DNA from: Vespula vulgaris
Lineage: Eukaryota; Arthropoda; Insecta; Hymenoptera; Vespidae
Assembly: GCF_905475345.1 (NCBI RefSeq)
Contig: NC_066610.1
Span: 469,501-533,500, forward strand
Direction: 5' to 3'
DNA length: 64,000 bases
The position numbers were made by a program, and so were the translations under genes. Below are positions 1-12,900 of the stretch, one piece after another (position 1 is the first letter of the stretch; each line of letters opens with the position of its first letter). Below the pieces are notes generated by a model. It was given only the letters and a program-made list of their open reading frames with translations. It was not told the DNA's origin and searched no databases.

Positions 1-3000
1 AAGAAAATTATGCTTAGTGTATCTTTAAAAAGAAATAGGAAAAAAAATATATATTATAACTTTATATTTGTACCGTCAGTACGTAGTAACCGGAAATACA
101 TATATGCATGGTGGAACCCATCAGCTGCTGCATGATTGGGAAATTAAAGTTATTTTCCAATTCTTCCGTCAATCTGAAATATTATATCCCATGCGTAAAT
201 AAGAAATGAAATATGACAAATGGGTTCATTATAATTATTGTTTTTCCATTATCGAGAAAGAATCGGAATGGAATCAATACAATGTTATACAAAAAGAAAT
301 ATTATTTCTTTTATTTTTGATACATAATAAAGCATAAAATTATAATATATGGCAATAACAAGAAGTTATAAGAATATAACAATTGAAAGTAATAAATATA
401 GAATCAAATAGTAAATAAAAATTATTGAATAGATATTAAAGTAAGACAAAATATAATGAATAAATAGTAGAATAAAAAGTAGATAAAAAATAGAAAATAA
501 TAAATAAAGAAATTGTTAATTAATAACAAAGGAACTAAATAGTTTAATCTAAGGACACGTAAAAACAACACTTTATGATCCAAATATCAAGCAAACGCTT
601 TTTGACATCATTTTCTAATAATGTGTTACAAAACGCAATAATTTGCACACACATATATAATAGATCTATATGTGTGTATGTGTTCATGTATTTGTAAATA
701 AACTAAAGTAATTGATTAAACAACTTCCAAATAAAATATTTTATCATTGGGTATATATATAAAATGTATATTATTATATAATTATATGATATTTTACCTT
801 ATTAATCGATAATGTCGTAGTACAAGTTCTTTCATACCCTCATGACAATTTTTAGAATTATTTAATATTGTCTTCACCTTACAAGACAATATGGCAAACT
901 GTGCAATTACTTGAATGGATAAATTGACGAACATGTAATCGAATCCTACGTAACCTAATACGATAGAAGGTATGAACATTAGTTGATAAGCACAAAACAA
1001 AGCATAAACCCTGTAGTCCTTTAAATCCACGACTTCTATTGTTTTATACGGCAACTGATAACCCAAGGAATTGTTTTCCTTTGCTGAAAAATAGAAAAGC
1101 AGAAGAAGAAGCAAAATATTTTTCTCAGAAAAAGATTTATGAAAAAATGCAAAAACCAAAATGTTCAATTAGTCGATTAAAACGGGTTTTCCAAAATGTT
1201 TATATCGAGTTATTCGGTACAATGGAAAACCATATTACCGTGTTATTTTAAAAGGTAACAATGCGTAATCGATTAATTTAAATTTAGACATTCTCATGGA
1301 TACAATTTTTTTTTTTTTGTTATTTTGGAATCAATTGCTAATTTGCTCTCTCTTGCGTAAATTTTCACATCACCTTTCATAAAATGGTGCACGCTGTGAT
1401 GAAAAATATGATTCGAGATGAAACTGAAAACTACTGACATTTCGAAACATTTTACTTTTTATGAAGTATTCTATATCGAATGAATACGATGAATTCAGTA
1501 AAACTTTCTAGCAAAGTTAGTTTGTTATTTATACGGACTGTTTATGATGCTTGGATTTCTCCATTAGCATCTTGCGATATGACGCGTTTATTGTTGTTCA
1601 GTGACATCAGTTCTTTCAACAATTTCTTATGTAACGATTCCAATTGCGAACAATAAACATTAATGGCAATTGGTTATGGTAAATCAAATTGAATTGTGCT
1701 TGTGCAATACCATCAAACGCACGGTAGCATCTTTTTCTTTGTCAGACCTGATTTAGATGTAGGTACAGCTGGATAATTCCGGAGAAAACCAATATATTAG
1801 TATCGTTTCAAGTTCCTATGTAGGACACACTTCTTATTGTTCCTAACGATAATATTAAGAAATAGATAATCTGTTTGCCTGGTAAATAAACATATGCAAA
1901 TTCTTTTTCGCTTATATTCTTTCATATTCGACAATTGATTCGGAATACAAATACTTAGACTAAATAACACTGTGATTTTATGAAGCTGTCTTGGTATTGT
2001 CAAGTAAGTTTTCTCAAATTTATCAAATGTTTCTTGCATTGATAATTTTTGATCTGATTCAATGAATACGATCATAATTTCAAAACATCATTATCGATTT
2101 CTATAAGTCGTTTATTTTGAACATCATTGAATCATGTCTATATGATAACTGATCGATTGATCTGAATAAATGTTTGCACTTATTGACTTTCGGAACCTAT
2201 TCATAGGTAATCATTAACTCGTTAATGCTTTATTTTCTAGTCGTTGGGTTAAATCCCGATGAAAAGTGAAACATCGTGCAAAAATGGATCTATTCTTTTG
2301 AAATTTGGGAGCATGAAATTAATTTACATATTAGAAATATTAAAAATGGTCGGTGACTATTGTATTCTTGTACGAGTTTGAATGAGAATGTGTTTGTGTG
2401 TGTGGGTATATCTATTACAATAGTAAATAAACAAACAAATGAATCAAAAAAGTTGAACTACACAATGTGAGAAACCTAGAAAGGAATTAAGGTAAAATAT
2501 ATAAAATGTAATCTCATATATAAAAAAAAAAAATAGAAATTATAAATTACCGATCTGAATTCCAATGGAGATTCCATTCGTATAATACAATACTTCGGTC
2601 AATGTCATTGAAGAGGTAATTATTGTAATAAAGTATAGAGGTAATTTAGTATAATTCAACAATGTTAATTTTTCCTGTTTAGTTTCATATTTCTCAGTGA
2701 GAGAAAACTGCTTGATCTCCGTAAATAATTTACGCAACGCTTCTCTGTTCACTCTAGTAATTGCTACTTTCGTAAGTGTCATCGTTAGTTCAATATTCTC
2801 TGCTAAGTTCGATAAGATGTTGTCCACAGTTTTTGGAGCCAAAAGCAAATGTGCGAATGTTAGAGAACAATGAACGATAAGATATGTGAAGAAGAAGAGA
2901 AATAGCGGGACGTAGTTCTTCACTGGCCAAATTCCCATGCATCTCAAATACCTTGAGCTCCAAAGGAATGATCTCCGGACATTGGCAATTCCTATTTCCT

Positions 3001-3099
3001 ATAATAGAAACATCCAATTTGTTAATTTATAAAACCGATAGATCGGTTTCAGATGAATTACTTTATTAGGTATCTAAATACATTTCATTACAGGTAATA

Positions 3100-3154
<55 letters not shown>

Positions 3155-4580
3155 GTATACGTATATATATCGAAGTTGATTAAAGATAATTTCAATATCA
3201 TCTTACCTTAATATTTTTATTGTAAATAAATCACTCAATAAAAAAAAATATGATAATATATATTGGTATATATTCTATTATTAAATATATTTAAATATAC
3301 ATGTATTCAATTAGAAATATGTAAGGATGTTCTTAATGCTAATAAGTATTCCATTGTCAATATTATTTTATTATTTATGATTAATTTTTTAATATTTAAT
3401 TTATTAATATTAATATTTATATATTATAACAAGGAAATTGTACGTATTAATAGTATGCATATATAAATACTGCTATATCATGATATTTGTGCATTCTTTG
3501 TTACATTATAACGGGTTTCAAAAAAAGACGGCATTAATATTTTATTTCGCTAAGACGACGTATTTGAAAAAAATAGTTCGAATGAAAGTTTAACCAATAC
3601 TAAAGGAGCATTTCATTGTATTTTTTGTTTTCTATCTATTAAAAGACCTGCAGTTCTTTTCAAGCGTAACTTAATCTTGTTTCAATACGAGCCTACATTT
3701 TTTATGATTGTAATGTACGAAACATTAAAAAGAACAAAAAGATCAGTCAAAAAAAAAATGTATAAAATATTTTTTTTATCGAGCAACAAATTGGACTACA
3801 AAATACCCATAAATATTTCCATTCAATAAAACCAACAAATACAGGAATATTTTTTCTATTTTAAAATCAGATAACACTTGTTAGAACAATTTTTCTCAAA
3901 AAGCCATTTTCCGAGATAAAGATTTTTAACGCATTGTCTTGAACACCCGATAAATTGTCCGTCAAATATTTCACCCGACGATTGTTCACTGAATGAAATG
4001 AATATGATTATTAAACCCCATCGTTACACATCTTTCACTACATTCACTAATGTATATTAATATAAAAATTTATTTCTTTTAAAACTTTTATTCATAAAAT
4101 CGAATAATTCTTTATAACCAAAAATTAAACATCAAAGACAGATATCTTTATAATTATAGAGCGAACATAGAAAAAAAAAAGAAAAAAGAAAAAAGGAAGA
4201 AGCAAAAGGCCATAGAAGTATCAAGGAAGTATAATAACGAAAAAGTAAAACGAAAGAATAGGAACGAGAAAAACAAAAAATAAATTTCATCCATACGTTT
4301 ATAAAAGAAATTGCATGACGAGGAAAATATATACATGAAAATAATAATTAATTCGCAAATAAAATTCCATAACTATAATCTCGAATATGTATAAAAGTGG
4401 AAAACTTTGATCGAAAGAAAATATTTTTCGACCAATACGAAACATATCCACGTCACTTATCACGGTCGTAAATGTAATCACGGTATATTACATACGGGAC
4501 TCGGTCTACGATTAAAAAAGAAAAAAGAGAAATAAACCGAACCGAGCTGTTTATCTTACTTCTATGCTATCCTTTTCCAT
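1..4580 (-). CDS. Odorant receptor gene A, 5' part (exons 1-4)
   Basis: Tuning odorant receptor of the insect 7tm_6 family, a membrane cation-channel subunit expected to pair with Orco in olfactory neurons. Coding exons on the minus strand: exon 1 4560-4580, exon 2 2551-2998, exon 3 798-1083, exon 4 74-173. Exon 1 encodes MEKDSIE and stops at a GTAAG donor. Exon 2 opens with EIGIANVRRSFLWSS after an ATTATAG acceptor and holds three hydrophobic segments. Exon 3 has the family core GYVGFDYMFVNLSIQVIAQ and ends RHYRLIR across the junction. Exon 4 encodes LTEELENNFNFPIMQQLMG and later HICISGYYVLT. Exon phases match the complete copies exactly and no stop interrupts. The last three exons (about 105 residues in other copies) lie beyond the left edge, so intactness cannot be judged. 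Intron 2 carries a mariner relic and intron 1 a long TA repeat. The start at 4580 was chosen because the exon frame is retained in every copy. Confidence 0.88.
1310..2290 (-). mobile_element. Decayed mariner transposase in intron 2 of gene A
   Basis: Read on the minus strand, 1797-2075 gives pieces of a mariner-type DD34D transposase: IESDQKLSMQETFDKF, then QLHKI, then a degraded form of the helix-turn-helix/linker (IPNQLSN) and the region around the first catalytic Asp (IIVRNNKKCVLHRNLKR), where the usual TGDEKW is lost. The middle and C-terminal parts continue to about 1310 with frameshifts and stops. No terminal inverted repeats could be identified, so the ends are approximate. The element cannot be active. 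Confidence 0.75.
3104..3149. repeat. (TA)n microsatellite, intron 1 of A
   Basis: Uninterrupted alternating TA run about 100 bp upstream of exon 2 of gene A. Similar runs occupy intron 1 of E, F and H. Confidence 0.9.
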
Positions 4581-6614
4581 TTTATCTCTTCGAAGGTTCG
4601 CGACAGACTGATGGTAAAAGGGTCGAGCGTCCTCCCTTGTAAACTCCGTTTGAAAAGTTGGAAGATGCGTGTAAGGGTTGGTTGAATAATTAATTTCTCG
4701 TCTACGAAAAAAGAATTCAGAAACTGTTCGTCCCTAACCCCTTTTAATAAGGAGTTAAACAGTTTCTTTATTACTATCATCGATCACACTTGGTTGACGA
4801 CAGTGGGGCAGGGGGATTTGAGTATGCATAAAAAATGTGCTCTCATCGCTTCAGTTCACTTTGTAATACATCCCCTGTTTCACAATCCTCATGTAAAACT
4901 TGTTATAATTCTATTCCAATTACTTGTCATTGCAATTTTCTTTTTTTTCGCTTTTTCTTTTTCTTTCTTTCTTACAAAGGAGGAGGATAATTATAGTTGT
5001 AGAGAAACAGAGTAATATCTCACCCTGCGGTATAATCATCCCTTTTCGCTCGAACATAGTTGGAAGTTTATCCATTTTCAGGTGAAATTAAAATGTTTCC
5101 ACGCATCAGCACTTTTCATTCATTCGACCTTCCGCTCTCTTATTAATTCCAGTTCTGTGTAATACATCGAACGAAAAACATTGACTGTTTCTGAATTTGT
5201 GGTTGTGATGGTTAAAGAAAAAAATTATTTTATTCACGGAAAGACATATTCGTAAGTACTCTGTGAAATTAAATTGCCTTAATTGTTCTTTATTATAGAT
5301 GGTTGCACGTTAGGAGAATGATAAGCACAATACGTAAAGATGTGCAAAATTTTTGAATCAAAAAGGAAACTTTTTTCTTTAATAATGAGTTGTTTTACTC
5401 AAGATTTTTTTTCTTTACATTTAAATTGTTATACTTTATTTGCATGCCTCCGATCTGTTTTTTTCTTGATATTTTATTTTTACTATCTAGTCACACCAGA
5501 TATATTTTTTTCACGTATCACTTGCTTTGTACGAATTTTAATTATTTCTCATTTTTTTTCCCTTTCTTTATATAACATTAATGTCTTTTATTAATTATAT
5601 TTTCTATTCAGACTTTAATTTCGTTATTTATCGACATGGATATGTTTTTGTTCGTACTTTATTCGGAGTATCATTTGTTTCTTTTTTTTTTCATTTTTAT
5701 AACGAAATATTATGTTTTATTAATTTCTTTTATTTATTAGTTTATTCAATTTTAATTTTATGTAAGATATTATGAGGGAATTTATATATTTCGATGTTCA
5801 AATAATTAAAATATACTAATACTTTATAAGTTTTGCAAGCAATGAATGCAGCACTTATGATTGTTACAAACACTTAGGCGAATGAGATCGTCCAATAATT
5901 AATCCTGAATATTGTCTATTTAAATACAATTAATATCTCTATAATGGTTTTAGACAAATAGCTAACAATAAATGCAATAAATGCAATAAATACAAATAGC
6001 TAACAATACAATTGTAGTATCAAGATAAATGTAGACGATATTTACATAATATCCTGTGGTTGATTGGGAATTAATTCGGTTTTCTTGAAAGTAAAAAAAA
6101 AATCGAGCATATTTGTTAATTTTATTTTTTTTGTCGCACCTATACTTAAGTTATTAAAAAACAATAATAAGTGACAAAAGCAAATGTGACTCATATATCT
6201 TTTTAACTTTGAAAAAATTGGTTAGTTATGCTTAGGCATAACAATAATAATTTTGCTTCGAATAGATATATATGGACGCTATATTCTTACGTAACATTCT
6301 TTTTAAAATTACATAGCAAGATTTGTATTGTTTTCTATTTCTCTAATAAATTTTTTTTTACTACTTTTATAATTTTTAATTTATCACATGTACGTATGGA
6401 AATCAATAAAAATTGAAAATAATTGGACATGTATTTAAAAAAATAAGAAAACTGATGTATATGACAATGTTTTCTTATATTTTATAATAATTTTGTGATG
6501 AAGAAGAAAACTCAGACTTTCGATCGATCGTTTTGAAATTGTATTTATATATTCATTATTGATAATACAAATCGACGATATATAATTAAATCGTTTGCGA
6601 AACATTGTTTAAAG
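4581..6614. other. Intergenic DNA between A and B
   Basis: No gene seen. 4581-4790 is the conserved 5' flank of gene A, probably 5'UTR and proximal promoter. 4790-5000 and 5080-5330 align with the upstream blocks of the other units. 5340-5780 is T-rich pyrimidine-biased sequence present upstream of every unit. 5780-6600 matches the DNA found downstream of the other genes, so it is the 3' flank of pseudogene B. The short plus-strand frames here are low-complexity and have no counterpart in the sister units. Confidence 0.6.
4823..4840 (-). promoter_or_regulatory. Conserved upstream motif of gene A
   Basis: TATGCATAAAAAATGTGC on the plus strand, 243 bp upstream of the gene A ATG. The same word sits 242-246 bp upstream of the start in C, G and H and also in B and at 63063. 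Its A/T-rich core and fixed position suggest a core-promoter element. No transcription evidence is available. Confidence 0.35.
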
Positions 6615-7098
6615 AATTCAGCACGAGACGAATAGCGGTACTCAACAATTACTGCATGATTTTGGAATTAAAGCAGTCTTCCAAAGTTTTCTGCAATCTA
6701 AAATATTATATTTTAGATATGAAATGTAATATTACGATAGACATTATTACTATTGTTTCTTCTTTCGTAATTAAAGATAAATAGAAAGAAAATGAATACA
6801 ATGTTATGAAGAAGGAATTATTATTTTTTCTATTTTTGATACATTTTGCAACATGGAGATGTTTGGAATTAATAAGTACATAATCGAGTAATAAATAAAA
6901 AATAATGAATATGTATCGAAGTAATAAATAAAACATAATGAGTAAATAGTTAAATAGGAAATAAAAAATTACAAATAACAAAATTGTAAATAAATAACAA
7001 AAGAAATAAATTATTGAACGTAAAAGCAAGAGTTTATTAACCAAATGATAAGCAATAGCTTTTTGACAAAATCATTTTGTAATAATGTTTTATAAAAG

Positions 7099-7142
<44 letters not shown>

Positions 7143-7924
7143 CAATGAATATTCTTGATTTCTGTGAATAATTTATGCAATGCTTTTCTGTTCTTTGTTT
7201 AACCTAGTGATTGTTACTTTCGTAAATGTCATCGTATAGTTCAATATTCTCTGCTAAATTCGATATGATGGCGTCCATAGTTTTTGGAGCCAAAAGCAAA
7301 TGTTAGAGATCAATGAACCATAACAAAGAGTAAGAAGATCATGAAGAAGAAGAGAAATAACGAAAGGTAGTTTTTCATTGGACAAATTTCCATGCATTTT
7401 AAGAATCTTGGGCTCCAAAGGAATGATCTCCACACGATGGTAATTCCAAGTTTCTATAAGAAAAAAATCCAATTCGTGTATTTACTAGATTGGTGTTAAA
7501 TTAATTGTTTCGAATAATTATATTAATTAATTAATACAGATAATTCTTTAGTGACTTGATCAGAAATTAAACAACATAGACAGACCGCTATAATTGCAGA
7601 CATAAAAAGAAAAAAGAAACAAGTGTATTTCCATAGTATTGTTTGTTAAATATAAGAATGTAAAGAATAATAAACTAATAATATCTGTACGCTTATAAAA
7701 GAAATTCTACAAAAATCATTTCCAATTGAAATTAAATTGGAAAACTTTGATTGATGAAAAATAATTAGGCTGTAGGATATCCATGGCACTAATCAGCGTT
7801 GTATATAAGATCATTGTATATTAGACACGAGACTTGTTTCATGATGAAGAAAAAAAATGAAAGAAAAAAGGAACAAGGAGCAAACCGTGCTCTTTATTTT
7901 AGCTCTATGCTATCCCTTCGCATT
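6615..7924 (-). pseudogene. Odorant receptor pseudogene B
   Basis: Broken copy of the seven-exon receptor. Exon 1 is at 7904-7924 (ATG then RRDSIE), but the donor reads CTAAAA instead of GTAAGA. Exon 2 survives only as its 5' two-thirds, about 7145-7453, with small indels that shift the frame; its 3' end runs into a TA repeat. Exon 3 and the mariner-bearing intron 2 are gone. Exon 4 remains as about 6615-6697, with a TAA codon directly after KIMQ. Exons 5, 6 and 7 are absent: just below 6615 the sequence passes into the 3' flank that follows exon 7 in other units. At least three deletions plus point damage make this non-functional. It sits in the same orientation and order as its neighbours. 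Confidence 0.85.
7100..7139. repeat. (TA)n microsatellite at the deletion junction of B
   Basis: Alternating AT run directly beside the truncated end of the exon 2 remnant of pseudogene B, where exon 3 should follow. In gene F a similar TA tract lies just downstream of exon 3, in intron 3. Confidence 0.85.
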
Positions 7925-9939
7925 TTATTCTTTCGAAAGTTCTCAAGACACTGATGGCAAAACGGTCGAGTGTCTTCTTTGGTAAATTACGTTTCAATAG
8001 TTGGTATGCCGGTGCAGTTGCTGATCGAATAATTAATCTGAAATGTACAGAAAAAATACTGAGAAACAATTTCACCTTGAACCCCTTTCTAACAACGAGT
8101 TCAACCGTTTCGTTGTTACCTTCATCGATTACAGATGGTTGATGGTAATGAAATGAGAGGGATTAAAGTGTGCATAAAAAATATGCTCTCATTACTTCGG
8201 ATCACCTTATAAGATATCCCCTGTTTCACAACCTTCATGAAAAACTTGTTATAACTCAATTTTAATTACCTGTCATTAAAATTTGTTCTTTCGTTCTTTT
8301 CTCTGTTCCTTTTTTTCTAGGAACGAGATAGGACGTTGTCGTAGAAGAAAAGAGTTATATCTCACCTAGAATATAATCATCCTTCTTCTTTCGGACATAG
8401 TTGGAAGTTTATTTATTAGTTTTCCGGAGATGTAAAAATGTTTTCACCTTCCACCCTCTTTTGTACGCTTCCTTTTTCTTCTTACTTCCGGTTCTGCGAA
8501 AGTCAGTAATGCTAATGATTTAAAACAAAAACATTCTTTTTTAAGAAAGTAAGTATTTATAATAACTCGGAGCTATTAAATATCTGTACTGTTGTTTGTT
8601 ATTATAGAGGATTTCATGTTAGGGGAGTGACGAGTATAGTATTTAAGGATGTAAATAACTACTTGATAGAAAAGAAAAATTTTTTTTTTTTAGTTATCAG
8701 TTTTCGTACACGAGATTTCTTTTTCCTCATTTCTTAATTGCTACTCTCCATTGGCACATCATTAAATTTTTTTTCCTTGAAATTTTACTTTTATTATTTT
8801 CTTGCAATAAATAGTTTTTCTCTTATGCTTCACTTGCTTTCTATAAGTTTTGAGTTTTTTTTTAAACCTTTCAATTTCTTTTTTTTCATTCCTTTGCATA
8901 TCATTGATGGTTTTTATGTATTATATTTTTTACACAGACTTTAATATCCTCATTTAGCAGCATGGAAATATTTTTACTTATAGTCTTTTCTGAGTAATAT
9001 TTGTTCTCACTCTTCTTTTATTTTTGTAACGAAATATTAAATTTCGTTTATGATTTTTATTTATTAGTTTACTCAGTTTTAATTTCATGTAAAATATTAT
9101 GCGATCGTTCGTACACTTCGATATTTAAATAATTAAAAACTATTAAATGTTTATAAATTTTACGGATAGTGAATGGAAAAGCAATATGAAGTCGACGATC
9201 AAAATCCTGAATATTGGCCAGTCAAATACAATTAATATTTCTATAATAATTTTAAACAGATAGCTCGCAATAAACGCATACAATTGTAGTATGTAGATAA
9301 ATATAAATGAAATTTATATAATATCTGTAATTGATTAAAACGTTCGATTGATTTTCATATAAGTAAAAAAAAAGAGAAAATTTTTCTCAATAACAATTTG
9401 GTTGTTCCTTGTATACGTAATTTATTGAAAAACAATAATAACGGAATAAAATATAAGCTAAGATACGTTTTTAACTTCCTTTTTTGTTTATCCGTATACG
9501 AACAATAATAATTTTTCTTTGAATAGGCAAAAGTATACTTGGCATGCTCTCATGTAATATATTTTTAGAATTACATTGTTACATGGTTATCTATTTATTT
9601 CAATTTTTGTAACAAATTTTTTTATTGTTATTATTGTTTTTACTTTAACACATGTACATATAGAAAACAATGGAAATAGAAATAGTAGACTATATTTTTT
9701 AAAAAATGAGACAACTGATTTATACGCCAAAGTCCTTTTATATTTGATATTAATTTTGTTCGTGAAGAAGAAAATTGAGAGTTATGTTCTATCGTCCTAA
9801 AAGTTTATTTATATATTTCATAACGTTAATACAAGTCAACGATGTATAGACAAACCGTTTTTCTTCCTACGAAGGAAAATCACCGAAGAAAAAAATAAAA
9901 GATTTTGTTACTACGTAATCCATTTCACTTTTGTTTATT
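7925..9939. other. Intergenic DNA between B and C
   Basis: No gene seen. 7925-8660 is the decayed 5' flank of pseudogene B, still alignable to the flanks of A and C, with the upstream word TGTGCATAAAAAATATGC at 8169. 8660-9130 is the T-rich upstream block. 9130-9940 is the 3' flank of gene C: a minus-strand AATAAA (plus TTTATT at 9804-9809) lies about 130 bp past the gene C stop and is a plausible polyadenylation signal. Confidence 0.55.
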
Positions 9940-12900
9940 TTATACAAATGTTCGTAGTACCGATAAATATCCCATCGAAGTTTTAAGAATCTGCAAATAT
10001 TAAGAAATAAATAAGAATAATAATGAAATAACAGTAGCACTGTTGCAACAAGAAACATAATTGTAAAATAGAAAAAATCAATCGAAGTATACTTACGTCT
10101 GTGAAGATGGTCAAGGACAAGACAGCAAATTTGCCAGAAGTTAGACATTGCGGTTTTTTTGTTCGTATCATACACATGAGAAAGAATTTTGTGTTCGTTG
10201 GTGGTAAGTTATACCACTCGTAATTATAAATGGCATTACCAAAATTGGTACTCTAATGGAATAAAACAAATAATATTAATCATGTAGTTGATATTTTAAT
10301 TGTACAAAAAATTATTGATACTTTATTTACTTCCTGAATAAAACATTCGCCGATGAAACAGTAAATAAAAAGAGTTGTTGTAACGGAAGAGATGTATACA
10401 ATGAACAAGATCAACGTTATACTATCATTCATTTCTTTACTCTAAAAGTAAGAAAGAAAAAATACCATCGATTAGATAATTCTATATAAATTAAGGACGT
10501 ACATGACATTTTCCTGGATATAAAACAAAAGTTATTTGTTTCCTATATTTTCTAAATGCGAGACAGTTATCAAACATATTCATAAAAATGGCGGATTAAT
10601 AGTAATAACTTTCTCGTTCATGTTATGGTATCAAATGGAACGAAAGTTCCATCACCATAATTTTTCATTCCCGGTTTCAATCATTTTTAGTTTTACCGCA
10701 ATTATGTAGCAATAATATGTGAATGCGTATATACAAGTCATTTACAATAAATTAACAAGGGATCCGTCAATAAAGTACAGGTAGATGCAACAGCAACTCA
10801 TTCGATGTATATTTTAGAATTACAATTCCACTAATGAGTATTCTATACATCATAACTATACTTGATCCAGCGTTATAGCGTAGTTTGCAGTAAGCAAATA
10901 CTAGAGATTGATTAAGACATTTTTGACTATAAATACAAAGCTATACGGAAAAATGTTTTGGAGTAATTAAAGGAAGCCAATGGGAATCAAAGTAAGGATA
11001 TTTTGTTATTACATCAACCTTGCGGATTTATGAAAAATACAATTAATCACGTATCGTTTGGATTTTGTTTCGATAAATTATCAACAACGGATCCAAGACG
11101 ACAAAAATTACATTGAACATCGCTATTTGTCTTTTTAATCAAGGAATGTCATCAATCTTCAAAATAATGCAATCGTTGGGTATGTAAATTAATCTGCTGG
11201 TCCATTCGTTTGCCAAAGGAGATGATTCTCGTATAATTATGGCCGAACATGACTCGAAAATCGCTGCAAAAAAGGCTTGCTTATTTCATAAACACTAACA
11301 TTAATACACATTACATTTCTTCGGACGATTGTAGAGTCGTTATGAGGTCTGGAGTCAATTATTCAAATCGAGTGTATAAAAATTATTGTTGTCGTTTTGT
11401 AACATGGAGATTCAAATGCGTTTTATTTGTAACAATAATCACGAAAATCATGAAATCTTTATCGAAAATTTCTTCGGAACTACTGAACCGAAAGATTTCG
11501 AATTCTCTGACCATTATTTGCATTAAATTTAAGATTTATTGTCGAAGATTTTATTTTTTCTACCAAGTGTATCCTCTTTTTTGACAATCAGTCAAAAATC
11601 AGAAGAGAAATGTAAATGTCTGCCATTATGGAAAAAAGTATAATTTACAAATTTGAATCAAACAGTATTCGTTTTATTTCTATGTTTCAATAATAAATCA
11701 TTTCTATTTTACTTTAGTAGATCCTCGTAGAACATATCGTATATAACGCAAAGAATATATTAACGCGTACGTCTATTTGTCCGCCATTTTTCATTACTTT
11801 CGAGGAAAAAATTATCACTTTTATTTTTGATATAATTCTTATCATGCAAAGAAATGTTTATTTTAATAAATTACGTAAATTCTTCGAAAATAAATGAAAA
11901 GTAAAGGGAATAGCAAAAAAATGTTTGTTTTTGTTGGCTATTGAGTTATGTACATCCTTAAATAGAAAATGAAAAAGAAAATATATTATTTGTTCGTATT
12001 TATACCGTCACTAAGTAGTAACCAGAAATACAGATATGCATGGTAGTACCCATCAGTTGCTGCATAATCGAGAAATTAAAGGTATTTTCCAATTCTTCCG
12101 TCAATCTGAAATATTATATTTCATATACAATTAAAAATAAAATATTACAATTGAATTAATTCTTATTATTGTTTTCCCATTATCGAAAAATAAAATGAAA
12201 TAAGATCAATACAAAGTTATGTAAAAGGATATATTATTTCTGTTATTTTTGATACAATTTAGAGCATAAAGATAGTTGAAAACAATAAATACGTAATGAA
12301 ATAATAAATAAAAAATAAGGAACAAATATCAAAATAATAATGAATAAGAAATAATGAATAAAGAAATTAGAAATAAATAATAAAAGTACTAAATGACTCA
12401 ATCAAGAGTCATGTATAAGCAAAAATTTATTAACCAAATAGGAAGCAATAGAGTTTTGATGAAATCATTTTCTAATAACGTATTATAAAACGCTATAATT
12501 TACTTAAATATGTACGTGTTTGTATGTTTGTAGATAGACTAAAAAAATTGATTAAATAATTTCTAAATGAAATTATTTATCATTGTTTATATATATTGAT
12601 ACGTTTATATATACATATATAAATCAATTATATTTATATAATTTTATGATGTTTTACCTTATCAGTCGATAATGTCGTAGTACAAGTTCCTTCATACCCT
12701 TATGAAAATTTTCACAATTATTTAATACCGTCTCCACTTTATAGGACAATATGGCGTACTGTGCAATTACTTGAATAGACAAATTGACGAACATGCAATC
12801 AAATCCTACGTAACCTAATACGACACAAGGTATGAATATTATTTGATAAGCACAAAACAAAGCGTAAATCCAGCCGTCCGTTATATCGATGTATTCTAAT

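Noticed and set aside
4562..4780. Minus-strand 72-codon frame over exon 1 of A
   Set aside because: It reads exon 1 in a different frame from MEKDSIE and would not splice in frame to exon 2; its frame is not kept in C, E, F or G.
5340..5775. T-rich plus-strand frames with many Phe and Leu, suggesting small membrane proteins
   Set aside because: Low-complexity pyrimidine tract; sister units have the same DNA with the frames broken.
6614..6627. GAATTCAGCACGAG, resembling a cDNA-library EcoRI adaptor
   Set aside because: One base differs from the usual adaptor, and the site lies at the degraded end of exon 4 of pseudogene B with continuous genomic flanks, so coincidence is more likely.
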